Below are positions 8,490-16,331 of a stretch of DNA of 64,000 bases, piece by piece. The stretch is from Cellulomonas fulva. GTDB taxonomy: Bacteria > Actinomycetota > Actinomycetes > Actinomycetales > Cellulomonadaceae. The stretch lies in contig NZ_JAHBOH010000001.1 of the NCBI RefSeq assembly GCF_018531375.1, positions 2,046,001 through 2,110,000 of the forward strand, given 5' to 3'. Every line of letters begins with the position of its first letter. Position 1 is the first letter of the stretch. The position numbers and the translations under genes were made by a program. The notes beneath the pieces are model-generated. The model ran no database searches. It was not told the DNA's origin and saw only the letters and a list, made by a program, of their open reading frames with translations.

Positions 8490-10439
8490 GTGCCCCACCA
8501 CAGCCCTGCCCCCGCGCCTGTCCCCGCGCCTGTCCCCGCACCAGCGCCCGCCCGTGCGCCGAGCCGCCGCCGGCGGCGCACCGGCCTCGCCGGCCTCGTC
8601 GCGCTCGCGCTCGTCGTCGGCGCCGCCGCGTCGCCCGCGGCCGCCGGCCGCGGCCACCAGCCCCCCGCGCCCGACCTGGGCGCCAACGTCGTCGTGTTCG
8701 ACCCGAGCATGCCGGTGGCGGACATCCAGGCCCGGGTCGACGCGATCCACGCCCAGCAGGTCGACGCCGAGATGGGGACCGCTCGGTACAGCCTGCTGTT
8801 CCTGCCCGGCGAGTACGGCACCGCCGAGCAGCCGCTGCAGATGAAGGTCGGCTACTACACCGAGGTCGCCGGCCTCGGCGCGTCGCCGTCCGACGTCGTC
8901 GTGCACGGCAAGATCGAGACCTACAACCGCTGCCTGTCCGACGACCCGGACAACCCGAACTGCCTCGCGCTCGTGAACTTCTGGCGCACGCTGTCGAACC
9001 TCACGATCGACATCGACGCGGCCGGTCAGGACGGCTGCCGCGCGTCGGCGAACTTCTGGGCGGTCTCGCAGGCGGTCTCGGTGCGTCGCGTCGACGTCCG
9101 GGCCGACGAGGGCGACCCCGGCTTCTCGCTCATGGACTACTGCACCGCGGGACCGCAGTACGCGAGCGGCGGCTTCATCGCCGACTCGCGGTTCGGGGAC
9201 GTCGTCAACGGCTCGCAGCAGCAGTGGCTGACCCGCAACAGCGAGGTCCGCAGCTGGTCCAACGGCGTGTGGAACCAGGTCTTCTCCGGCGTCGAGGGCG
9301 CACCCGACGACGCCGCCTTCCCCGACCCGCCCTACACGACGCTCGACACGACCCCGGTGAGCCGGGAGAAGCCCTACCTGTACGTGGACGACCACGGCAG
9401 GTGGAACGTGCGCGTCCCCTCGGCGGCTCAGGGCACCCGCGGGATCACGTGGGCCGACGGCATGACGCCCGGACGCTCCGTCCCGCTGCGGAGCTTCTAC
9501 GTCGCCCGGCCGGGCGACTCCGTGGCGCGCATCAACCTCGAGCTCGCGCGCGGCAAGAACCTGCTGCTCACCCCCGGCGTGTACGACGTGGCGTCGACGA
9601 TCACGGCGTGGCGCCCGGGCACCGTGGTGCTCGGCCTCGGGCACGCGACGCTCACCTCCGTCCGCGGGTCCGTGCCGCTGTTCGTCGCCGACGTGCCCGG
9701 CATCGTCGTCGCGGGCGTCACGGTGGACGCGGGTCCGACGAAGTCGCCCGTGCTGCTCAAGGTCGGCCTGCGGCTCGGCGGCCACGACTGGGGCGCCCGC
9801 AGCCGCAAGGACCCGATCACGCTGAGCGACGTGTACTTCCGCGTGGGCGGCCCGCACCGCGGCAGCACGGACGTGGCGCTCGAGATCAACGCCGACGACG
9901 TCGTCGTGGACCACACGTGGGTCTGGCGCGCGGACCACGGCGTCGAGGGCTTCACGGAGGGCGTCAACGGCGACACCGAGCGCTGGCGCACCAACATCGG
10001 GCGCACGGGCGTCGTCGTGAACGGCGACGACGTGACGGCGACCGGGCTGTTCGTGGAGCACTTCCAGCAGCACAACCTGGTCTGGAACGGGGACGGCGGC
10101 CGCGTCGTGCTGTTCCAGAACGAGCTGCCCTACGACCCGCCGACGCAGGCGGACTGGACGCGGCCCGACGGCACGCTCGGCTGGGCCGGCTACAAGGTCG
10201 GCGACGCGGTGCGCACGCACCAGCTGTGGGGCGGCGGGGTGTACGTGTTCAACCAGAACAACCCGTCGATCGTCACCGAGCGCGGGTTCGAGGTGCCGGA
10301 GCGTCCCGGCGTCCGGCTCACGCACGTCATGACCGTCAACCTCAGCGCCGGGACCATCCGGCACGTCGTCAACGACACGGGTGACCAGGTCGACGACACC
10401 GCGGTCGGGGTGCCGTCGTTCGTCGCGCAGTACCCGTGA
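8490..10439 (+). CDS. Secreted right-handed beta-helix protein of unknown function
   Basis: This 649-aa protein has a signal peptide with a long Pro/Ala and Arg lead-in (RRRRR, then a Leu/Val/Ala core ending ASPAAA). The mature part shows the irregular Gly/Asn/Val turns and NLTIDID, VVVDHTWVW and GVVVNGDDV repeats of parallel beta-helices. The family resembles pectate-lyase/GH28/GH55-like secreted proteins, but no catalytic motif was identified, so no substrate is assigned. GTG 8490 is chosen because GGAGAGG precedes it by 6 bases; an upstream TTG at 8466 lacks a site. A TetR-type palindrome precedes the gene. Confidence 0.8.
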   Translation: MPHHSPAPAPVPAPVPAPAPARAPSRRRRRTGLAGLVALALVVGAAASPAAAGRGHQPPAPDLGANVVVFDPSMPVADIQARVDAIHAQQVDAEMGTARYSLLFLPGEYGTAEQPLQMKVGYYTEVAGLGASPSDVVVHGKIETYNRCLSDDPDNPNCLALVNFWRTLSNLTIDIDAAGQDGCRASANFWAVSQAVSVRRVDVRADEGDPGFSLMDYCTAGPQYASGGFIADSRFGDVVNGSQQQWLTRNSEVRSWSNGVWNQVFSGVEGAPDDAAFPDPPYTTLDTTPVSREKPYLYVDDHGRWNVRVPSAAQGTRGITWADGMTPGRSVPLRSFYVARPGDSVARINLELARGKNLLLTPGVYDVASTITAWRPGTVVLGLGHATLTSVRGSVPLFVADVPGIVVAGVTVDAGPTKSPVLLKVGLRLGGHDWGARSRKDPITLSDVYFRVGGPHRGSTDVALEINADDVVVDHTWVWRADHGVEGFTEGVNGDTERWRTNIGRTGVVVNGDDVTATGLFVEHFQQHNLVWNGDGGRVVLFQNELPYDPPTQADWTRPDGTLGWAGYKVGDAVRTHQLWGGGVYVFNQNNPSIVTERGFEVPERPGVRLTHVMTVNLSAGTIRHVVNDTGDQVDDTAVGVPSFVAQYP

Positions 10440-10489
10440 CGACACTCCTGAGGACACCCGTGGCGACACCCGTGACGGCAGCGTGACGG

Positions 10490-10536
10490 AAGCCGGCCCG
10501 CTGACGCGAGCGTGACGCGCGTCAGCGGGCCGGCTT
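10490..10536. terminator. 19-bp-stem terminator overlapping the next gene's 3' end
   Basis: Arms 10490-10508 and 10518-10536 pair perfectly over 19 bases around a 9-nt loop. The right arm includes the stop codon and last codons of the convergent siderophore-interacting gene, so one hairpin likely ends both transcripts. Confidence 0.7.
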
Positions 10537-11358
10537 GGCGCCGTGCTTCCAGTAGCCGCAGAAGGCGACGTCGGTCTTCGCCAGGCCACGCTCGGTGACC
10601 AGGTGGCGTCGGACGGCGGCGGTCATGCCGGTCTCGCCGACGACGAACGCGTACGGCCGCCCCTCGGGCCACGTGCACGACGCGGCGGCCGCCGCCGCGA
10701 GCCGGCCGGGCACCGCGTGCTCGTCGTGGGCGGCGCCTGTCGGCTCGTGGCGCGGGAGCCACCGCACCTCGACGCCCTCGGGTGCCTCGAGGTCCTGGAC
10801 GTCCTCGGGCGTCGGCACCTCGACGAGCGCGAGGCCTCGCGCGTCGCGGGGGAGCGCGGCCAGCACGCCGGCGACCGCCGGCAGCCCGGACTCGTCGGCG
10901 ACGAGGAGCAGGGACTCGGCCCGCGGCGGGGCGGCGAACATGATGCCCTCGTCGAGCACCCCCAGCGGGCTGCCGATCTCGCACCGCTGCGCCCACGCCG
11001 CGGCGCTGAACGCGGAGGGGTCCGCCGCGGGGTGCACCACCAGGTCGATGTCGATCTCGCCCGGCCGGATCGCGCGGAAGGTGTAGTTGCGCAGCAGCGG
11101 GCGGGTCGCGGCGTTCATCGTCGCGTAGCGCAGGTAGCCCCGCAGGGTCAGGTCCGGCGGCAGGCGGAGCTCCTCCTGGCCCGGCCGCGGGACGAGCATG
11201 CGGAACCACTGGTCGAAGCCCAGCGGCGTCAGCGCGTCGAGCCCGGGGCCGCCCGCCGTGATCCGGACCATCGACGGCGAGACCAGCTCGCGGCGCAGGA
11301 CGGTGGCGCGCAGCATCCGCGCGCTCTCGGGCTTGACCAGTGTCGAGCTGCGGGTCAT
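10522..11358 (-). CDS. Siderophore-interacting FAD-binding protein (ViuB/SIP family)
   Basis: This 278-aa protein resembles SIP flavoproteins, which reduce ferric siderophores with NAD(P)H to release Fe2+ in the cytosol. Evidence: an FAD-binding barrel with the RNYTFRAIRPGEIDIDLVVH motif (~90-110), the SPLGVLDEG loop, and a C-terminal NAD(P)H-type domain ending in FVVGETGMTAAVRRHLVTERGL and the SIP-typical CGYWKHG. The ATG has a GAGGGAG site upstream. A DtxR/IdeR-type iron box lies 41 bases upstream of the start, so iron-repressed expression is expected. No siderophore synthesis or uptake genes are adjacent. Confidence 0.9.
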   Translation of the reverse strand: MTRSSTLVKPESARMLRATVLRRELVSPSMVRITAGGPGLDALTPLGFDQWFRMLVPRPGQEELRLPPDLTLRGYLRYATMNAATRPLLRNYTFRAIRPGEIDIDLVVHPAADPSAFSAAAWAQRCEIGSPLGVLDEGIMFAAPPRAESLLLVADESGLPAVAGVLAALPRDARGLALVEVPTPEDVQDLEAPEGVEVRWLPRHEPTGAAHDEHAVPGRLAAAAAASCTWPEGRPYAFVVGETGMTAAVRRHLVTERGLAKTDVAFCGYWKHGAKPAR

Positions 11359-11398
11359 CGGCGCTCCCTCGTCGGTGCCCCGCGACGGCGGTCGCCGC

Positions 11399-11417
11399 TG
11401 AGGTGAGCCTCACCTTA
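11399..11417 (-). promoter_or_regulatory. DtxR/IdeR-type iron box
   Basis: On the gene strand the 19-mer TAAGGTGAGGCTCACCTCA matches 15 of 19 positions of the DtxR/IdeR consensus TTAGGTTAGGCTAACCTAA, with strong dyad symmetry. It precedes the siderophore-interacting gene, a classic member of the iron regulon. Confidence 0.8.
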
Positions 11418-11494
11418 GTTGTGTGGGCGCACGGTGACCAGGCTCCCGCGGACCGGCCTGGCGCGGGCCCAGGTCGGCGGGGGAGGATCGGTGC

Positions 11495-12268
11495 ATGTCG
11501 TTCTCCGGCCAGTCCCGCATCCCGCGCACGCCGACGCCGCCCCAGGGCGAGACCGTCGCGCGCTACGACACCTACGTCGAGGCGCAGCGCGCGGTCGACC
11601 ACCTCGCGGACAAGTCCTTCCCCGTGCAGATGGTCACGATCGTCGGAGCGGACCTGCGCATGGTCGAGCGCGTCACCGGCCGGCTGTCCTACCCGCGCGC
11701 CGCGCTCGGCGGCTTCGTGTCGGGCGCGTGGTTCGGCCTCTTCGTCGGACTGCTGCTCACGCTGTTCTCCGAGCCCGGCGGCTCCAGCCCGCTGCTCGCG
11801 GCGATCCTCATCGGCGGCGCGTTCGGGCTGCTCTTCTCGGTGCTGACCTACTCGCTGTCCCGCGGGCGGCGGGACTTCACCTCGTCGAGCCAGATCGTCG
11901 CCTCGTCGTACGCCGTGCTCTGCCGGGCCGAGAAGGCGCACCAGGCCCGCCAGCTGCTCGGCGAGGTCGGCGGCGTCACGCAGGGGTGGCCCGAGCGGGT
12001 CGCCCCGGCCGCTCCGGCCGTCCCGACGGCGTCGCCCGCGGTCCCCCCGGCGGCTCCGCCGACGACGGTTCCCGCGGCTCCGCCGACGACGGTTCCCGCG
12101 GCTCAGCCGGCCGCGCGCCCGGGGACGAGCACGCCGACCGACCGGCCCGGGCAGGGCGGCCCGCCCGCCGCACCCGTGGTCGACGCACCCGTGGTCGACG
12201 AACCCGTGGTCGACGCACCCGTGGTCGACGGCCCGGTGCAGGACGCCCCGCCGGCGGAGCCGCGCTGA
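11495..12268 (+). CDS. General stress protein 17M-like membrane protein with repeat tail
   Basis: This 257-aa protein has an N-terminal GSP17M-like domain (~20-65, ARYDTYVEAQRAVDHLADKS), two transmembrane helices (~72-120), then a cytoplasmic segment (SSSQIVASSYAVLC). The last ~90 residues are low complexity: PTTVPAA repeats, then VVDAPVVDE-type repeats encoded by near-identical 15-bp units. GGGGGAGG precedes the ATG. The family is stress-related but its biochemical role is unknown. The tail probably grew by slippage and may be a flexible spacer. Confidence 0.8.
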   Translation: MSFSGQSRIPRTPTPPQGETVARYDTYVEAQRAVDHLADKSFPVQMVTIVGADLRMVERVTGRLSYPRAALGGFVSGAWFGLFVGLLLTLFSEPGGSSPLLAAILIGGAFGLLFSVLTYSLSRGRRDFTSSSQIVASSYAVLCRAEKAHQARQLLGEVGGVTQGWPERVAPAAPAVPTASPAVPPAAPPTTVPAAPPTTVPAAQPAARPGTSTPTDRPGQGGPPAAPVVDAPVVDEPVVDAPVVDGPVQDAPPAEPR

Positions 12269-12273
12269 CCTCG

Positions 12274-12297
12274 GGCTGAGCCGCCGCGGGCTCAGCC
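12274..12297. terminator. Short bidirectional terminator
   Basis: A 9-bp stem (12274-12282 with 12289-12297) lies between the convergent GSP17M-like gene and pepP, overlapping the pepP stop. It has no U-tract. Confidence 0.45.
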
Positions 12298-13869
12298 GTC
12301 CAGCAGGCCGGCCATCCACGCCTCGACGGCGTCCGGGTCCCGGGGCAGCGCGGCGGACAGGTTCTCGTTGCCGTCGGCGGTGACCAGGACGTCGTCCTCG
12401 ATGCGCACCCCGATGCCGCGGTACTCCTGCGGCACCAGGAGGTCGTCGGACTTGAAGTACAGACCGGGCTCGATGGTGAACACCATGCCCGGCTCCAGCA
12501 CGCCGTCGAGGTAGAGCTCGGCCCGCGCCTGCGCGCAGTCGTGGACGTCGATGCCCAGGTGGTGGCTCGTGCCGTGGACCATCCACCGACGGTGGTGCTG
12601 GTTGTCCGGCTGCAGGGACTCCGCGGCGGTGACCGGGAGCAGACCCCACTCCTCGAGCCGGGCGGCGATGACCTCCATCGCGGCCGCGTGCACGTCACGG
12701 AACCGCGCGCCCGGCACCGCGGCGGCGAAGGCGGCGTCCGCGGCGTCGAGCACCGCCTGGTAGACGCGCCGCTGGACGTCGGTGAACGTCCCGTCGACGG
12801 GCAGGGTGCGCGTGATGTCCGCGGTGTAGAGCGAGTCGACCTCGACGCCCGCGTCGAGCAGCAGCAGCTCGCCCGCGCGGACCTGGCCGTCGTTGTCGAT
12901 CCAGTGCAGCGTCGTCGCGTGCTCGCCGGCGGCGGCGATCGTCTCGTACCCGACCGCGTTGCCCTCCTGCCGCGCGTGCCCGACGAAGGTGCCCTCGACC
13001 ACCCGCTCGCCGCGCGCGTGCTCCTGCGCGGCGGGCAGAGCACGCACGACCTTCTCGAAGCCCTCGATCGTGGTCGCCACCGCGAGCCGCATCTGCTCGA
13101 CCTCGAACGCGTCCTTGACCAGCCGGAGCTCCGAGAGGGCCTCGACCAGGTGCTCGTCGCGGTCCGCCTGCTCGGCGCCGCGCCCGGCCTCCTGCGCACG
13201 GATCTCCTCGATGACCGCCTCGACCGCGGGGTCGACGTCGGGCACCACGAGCAGCTGGACGCCGCCCTCGCCGACGTCCTTGGCCACGGCGTCCCGCAGG
13301 TCGTCGACGTGCGCCGTGGAGATGCCCGTGAGCTCCTCGAGGTCCTCGAGCGTCGGACGAGCGCCCACCCAGAACTCGCCGTACCGCGAGTCGGAGAAGA
13401 ACTCGCTCGTGTCCCGGCCCGCCAGCGGCCGGATGTAGAGGACCGCGTGGTGCGCGCTGCCGTCGTCGCCGGCGCCGTCCTCGACGGGGTGCAGGACCAG
13501 GACCGCGTCGGGCTCCTGCTCGACGCCGAGACCGGTGAGGTGCGCGAACGCCGAGTGCGGGCGGAAGCGGTAGTCGGTGTCGTTGGACCGGACCTTGAAC
13601 GTGCCCGCGGGGACGACGAGCCGGCGCCCCCGGAACCGCGCCGACAGCGCGCTGCGGCGCGCGGCCGTGAAGTCGGCGGCGCCGGACCGCGTGACCTGCG
13701 ACGCGGGCCGTGGCGCCCATCCGGACGTCACGAACTCCAGGAACGTCGCGGAGCCGGGCCGCTGCGAGCGGTTGGACCCGCGCTCCTCCAGCGGCTGGTC
13801 CTCGTGCCACGTCGCGTCTCCCGCGCCGGCCGTGCCCTCGTCGATGGTGCTGCCCGTCTCGTCGTCCAT
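12292..13869 (-). CDS. pepP: Xaa-Pro aminopeptidase (aminopeptidase P)
   Basis: This 525-aa enzyme removes N-terminal residues that precede proline. It has the aminopeptidase P N-domain (~65-200, RGRRLVVPAGTFKVRSNDTDYRFR) and the M24 pita-bread domain with the expected dinuclear metal ligands: Asp in LLLLDAG, Asp in YTADITRT, His in MVHGTSHHLGID, Glu in FTIEPGLY and Glu in VRIEDDV. The acidic ~45-residue N-terminal extension is longer than in E. coli PepP. The ATG has GAGGATG upstream. It is divergent from a PHP-domain gene. Confidence 0.93.
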   Translation of the reverse strand: MDDETGSTIDEGTAGAGDATWHEDQPLEERGSNRSQRPGSATFLEFVTSGWAPRPASQVTRSGAADFTAARRSALSARFRGRRLVVPAGTFKVRSNDTDYRFRPHSAFAHLTGLGVEQEPDAVLVLHPVEDGAGDDGSAHHAVLYIRPLAGRDTSEFFSDSRYGEFWVGARPTLEDLEELTGISTAHVDDLRDAVAKDVGEGGVQLLVVPDVDPAVEAVIEEIRAQEAGRGAEQADRDEHLVEALSELRLVKDAFEVEQMRLAVATTIEGFEKVVRALPAAQEHARGERVVEGTFVGHARQEGNAVGYETIAAAGEHATTLHWIDNDGQVRAGELLLLDAGVEVDSLYTADITRTLPVDGTFTDVQRRVYQAVLDAADAAFAAAVPGARFRDVHAAAMEVIAARLEEWGLLPVTAAESLQPDNQHHRRWMVHGTSHHLGIDVHDCAQARAELYLDGVLEPGMVFTIEPGLYFKSDDLLVPQEYRGIGVRIEDDVLVTADGNENLSAALPRDPDAVEAWMAGLLDG

Positions 13870-13979
13870 CCCGTCATCCTCGCACCGACCTCCGCCGACG
13901 ACCGCGGCCCGGTGCCGCCGGCGCTCGTCGGTGCCCGCCCGTGGACGAAGGTGCCCGCGCGGACGGCTACGGTGCTGCC

Positions 13980-14819
13980 GTGCGCATCGATCTGCACGCC
14001 CACTCGTCGGCGTCCGACGGGACCGAGGCGCCCGCCGACGTCGTGGCCGCCGCCTGGCGTGCGGGCCTCGACGTCCTCGCGCTGACCGACCACGACACGA
14101 CCGTCGGCTGGCCCGCCGCGGCCGAGGCGGCGGGCCGTGCCGGCATCGCGCTCGTGCGCGGCACGGAGGTGTCCGCGCGCTGGCGGGGTGTCAGCGTGCA
14201 CCTGCTCAGCTACCTGCAGGACCCGGAGCACCCGGCGCTCGCCCGCGAGCTCGCCCGGACCCGCGAGGCGCGCGTGGCCCGGGCCCGCGCGATGGTCGAC
14301 CTGCTCGCGGCCGACCACCCGATCACGTGGCAGGACGTCCTCGCGGAGTCCGACGACGCCGTGACCGTCGGTCGCCCGCACATCGCCGACGCGCTCGTCG
14401 CCCGCGGCGTCGTGCCCGACCGCGACGCCGCGTTCCGGCACCTGCTGCGCGCCGACGGGCCGTACCACGTCCCGCACTACGCCCCCGACGCCGGGGCGGC
14501 GGTCGCCGCGATCGTCGAGTCGGGCGGGGTGCCCGTGTTCGCGCACCCCGGTGCGGACGCGCGCGGTCGCGTCGTGCCCGACGAGACGTTCGACGAGCTC
14601 GCCGCGGCCGGCCTCGTCGGGCTCGAGGTGCGGCACCGCGACCACGGGCCCGAGCAGCGCGCGCGCCTCGGCGCGATCGCCGAGCGGCTCGGCCTGCTGG
14701 TGACCGGCGGCAGCGACTACCACGGTGCCGGCAAGGCCAACCGGTTGGGGGAGAATCTGACCGACCCCGCCGCCCTGGCGGAGATCGAGGCGCGCGGAGC
14801 GAGCGAGGTGATCAGGTGA
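13980..14819 (+). CDS. PHP-domain phosphoesterase (YciV/RNase AM-like)
   Basis: This 279-aa protein opens with the PHP metal motifs RIDLHAHSSASDGT (1-14), ALTDHDTT, and has later ligands in FAHPGA and TGGSDYHG. Family members hydrolyse 3',5'-nucleoside bisphosphates or trim RNA 5' ends. The GTG at 13980 is chosen because the metal motif begins right after it; its ribosome binding site is weak. Its TGA overlaps the start of marC (GTGA), so the two are translationally coupled. Confidence 0.87.
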   Translation: MRIDLHAHSSASDGTEAPADVVAAAWRAGLDVLALTDHDTTVGWPAAAEAAGRAGIALVRGTEVSARWRGVSVHLLSYLQDPEHPALARELARTREARVARARAMVDLLAADHPITWQDVLAESDDAVTVGRPHIADALVARGVVPDRDAAFRHLLRADGPYHVPHYAPDAGAAVAAIVESGGVPVFAHPGADARGRVVPDETFDELAAAGLVGLEVRHRDHGPEQRARLGAIAERLGLLVTGGSDYHGAGKANRLGENLTDPAALAEIEARGASEVIR

Positions 14820-15439
14820 CCGAGGTCCTCGACCCGCGCCTGCTCGGCTCGGTGTTCATCACGCTCTTCGTGATCATGGACCCGCCCGGAACCGTGCCCA
14901 TCTTCCTGGGCCTGACCGGTGCCATGACGCGCAAGCAGCGCAACAAGGCGGCCTGGCAGGCGGTCGCCGTCGCGCTCGGTGTGATCGTGTCCTTCGCGAT
15001 CTTCGGCCAGTCGATCCTGTCCTACATGCACATCTCGCTCGCGGCGCTGCAGGCCTCGGGCGGGCTGCTGCTCCTGCTGGTCGCCATGGAGCTCCTCACC
15101 GGCAAGATGGAGGAGACGCAGCCGTCGGCCAACGCGAAGGTCAACGTCGCCCTGGTGCCGCTGGGGACGCCGCTGCTCGCCGGACCGGGCGCGATCGTGG
15201 CGACCATGGTGTTCGTCAAGCAGGCGGACGGCTCGGCCGCGGACTGGGTGTCGATCTCGCTCGCGATCGTCGCGGTGCACGTGTGCCTCTACCTCGCGAT
15301 GCGCTTCGCCAACCTCATCCACCGCGTGCTCAAGGACTCGGGCACGATCCTGGTGACGCGGATCGCGGGCCTCCTGCTCGCGGCGATCGCCGTGCAGCTC
15401 ATCGCCGACGCGGTCACCGAGTTCATCCAGACCGCCTGA
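14816..15439 (+). CDS. MarC-family integral membrane protein
   Basis: This 207-aa protein has six hydrophobic segments and the family motifs FVIMDPPGTVPIFL near the N-terminus and VPLGTPLLAGPGAI in the middle. MarC proteins are annotated as NAAT-type transporters but their substrate is unproven. It shares a GTGA overlap with the PHP gene upstream. Confidence 0.88.
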   Translation: MTEVLDPRLLGSVFITLFVIMDPPGTVPIFLGLTGAMTRKQRNKAAWQAVAVALGVIVSFAIFGQSILSYMHISLAALQASGGLLLLLVAMELLTGKMEETQPSANAKVNVALVPLGTPLLAGPGAIVATMVFVKQADGSAADWVSISLAIVAVHVCLYLAMRFANLIHRVLKDSGTILVTRIAGLLLAAIAVQLIADAVTEFIQTA

Positions 15440-15472
15440 GCCGGCGGCGCAAGGCGGTCGCCGCTCACGACA

Positions 15473-15514
15473 CACTCCTCATGAGGCGCCGGCCCAGGCG
15501 CCCGGTGAGGAGTG
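15473..15514 (+). promoter_or_regulatory. Hairpin that encloses the lipoprotein ribosome binding site
   Basis: CACTCCTCA (15473-15481) pairs with TGAGGAGTG (15506-15514); inside, GGCGCC (15485-15490) pairs with GGCGCC (15497-15502) around a 6-nt loop. The GAGGAG ribosome binding site for the ATG at 15519 lies in the right arm and would be hidden. The same hairpin could also end the marC transcript. Confidence 0.5.
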
Positions 15515-15518
15515 ATCC

Positions 15519-16253
15519 ATGTCCAGGAGCCGGATCCTGACGTGTGCCGCGATCGCCGGGGTGCTGACGGTCCCGCTGCTCGCGGCGTGCGCGACCGAGC
15601 GTCCGACGGCCACGGTGGGTGCGGCCGGTGCCCCGGCCGCCCTGTCCGACGCCCCGTCGGACGCCCCGTCCGACATGGCGTGCGGCGTCGAGCCCGTGGT
15701 CGTGCCGATCTCGTCCCGGGACGACGAGCGACGCCCGTCGGTCGAGGGGCTCGCGACGTTCCCGGCCCAGTACGTCGCGGACGCGGTGGGGGAGTACCTC
15801 GACGGTGAGCGTGACGACCCCGCGTGGATCTCGACCGCGATCGTCGACCTGGACGGTGACGACCGCGGCGATCTCCGGGTGTTCCACCACGGCGACCTCA
15901 CCTCGGGGGTCCGGCGGGTGCTCGAAGGGGCGGCCGACCGGTGGGACGTGCGGCTGGAGTACGTGCCGACGCCCGTCGACCTCGACGGCGAGGCCGCGCG
16001 CACCATCCTCGACGAGCTGCTGGCGCGGGTCGACGACGACGTCGAGGGCAGCCCGCTGGGCATGCTCGGCCCGGACGACCTGCAGAGCGGGATCGAGATC
16101 GAGGTCGCGACCGGAGCGCTGTCCGAGGAGGACTACTGCGCGGTCGCCGAGCTGGTCGACGCGACGTGGCCGGGTGCGACGACGACGTTCCGCGTCGGAC
16201 AGGTCACCGAGGTGCACAAGCTACCCGCTGTGGTGCCGCCCGCCGAGGACTGA
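15519..16253 (+). CDS. Hypothetical lipoprotein
   Basis: This 244-aa protein has a type II signal peptide with lipobox LAAC (Cys24), so it is probably anchored on the outer face of the membrane. A short Ser-Asp-Ala-Pro repeat (SDAPSDAPSD) forms a linker, then comes an acidic globular region of ~190 residues with no motif I recognise. It has a GAGGAG site before the ATG, folded in a hairpin. Neighbours give no clear function. Confidence 0.75.
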   Translation: MSRSRILTCAAIAGVLTVPLLAACATERPTATVGAAGAPAALSDAPSDAPSDMACGVEPVVVPISSRDDERRPSVEGLATFPAQYVADAVGEYLDGERDDPAWISTAIVDLDGDDRGDLRVFHHGDLTSGVRRVLEGAADRWDVRLEYVPTPVDLDGEAARTILDELLARVDDDVEGSPLGMLGPDDLQSGIEIEVATGALSEEDYCAVAELVDATWPGATTTFRVGQVTEVHKLPAVVPPAED

Positions 16254-16286
16254 CCTGCTGCCCGTCCGGCCGGCGTACGTCGCGAC

Positions 16287-16320
16287 GAGCCCCCCGCGCC
16301 CGGGAAGGTGCGGGGGGCTC
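16287..16320. terminator. Bidirectional terminator between lipoprotein and helicase genes
   Basis: An 11-bp GC-rich perfect stem (16287-16297 with 16310-16320) with a 12-nt loop lies between the convergent ends. Confidence 0.65.
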
Positions 16321-16331
16321 GTGCGTGCCGG

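Noticed and set aside
12160..12240. Mobile-element or attachment-site repeats
   Set aside because: The 15-bp repeats keep the reading frame of the GSP17M-like tail and there is no integrase or tRNA nearby.
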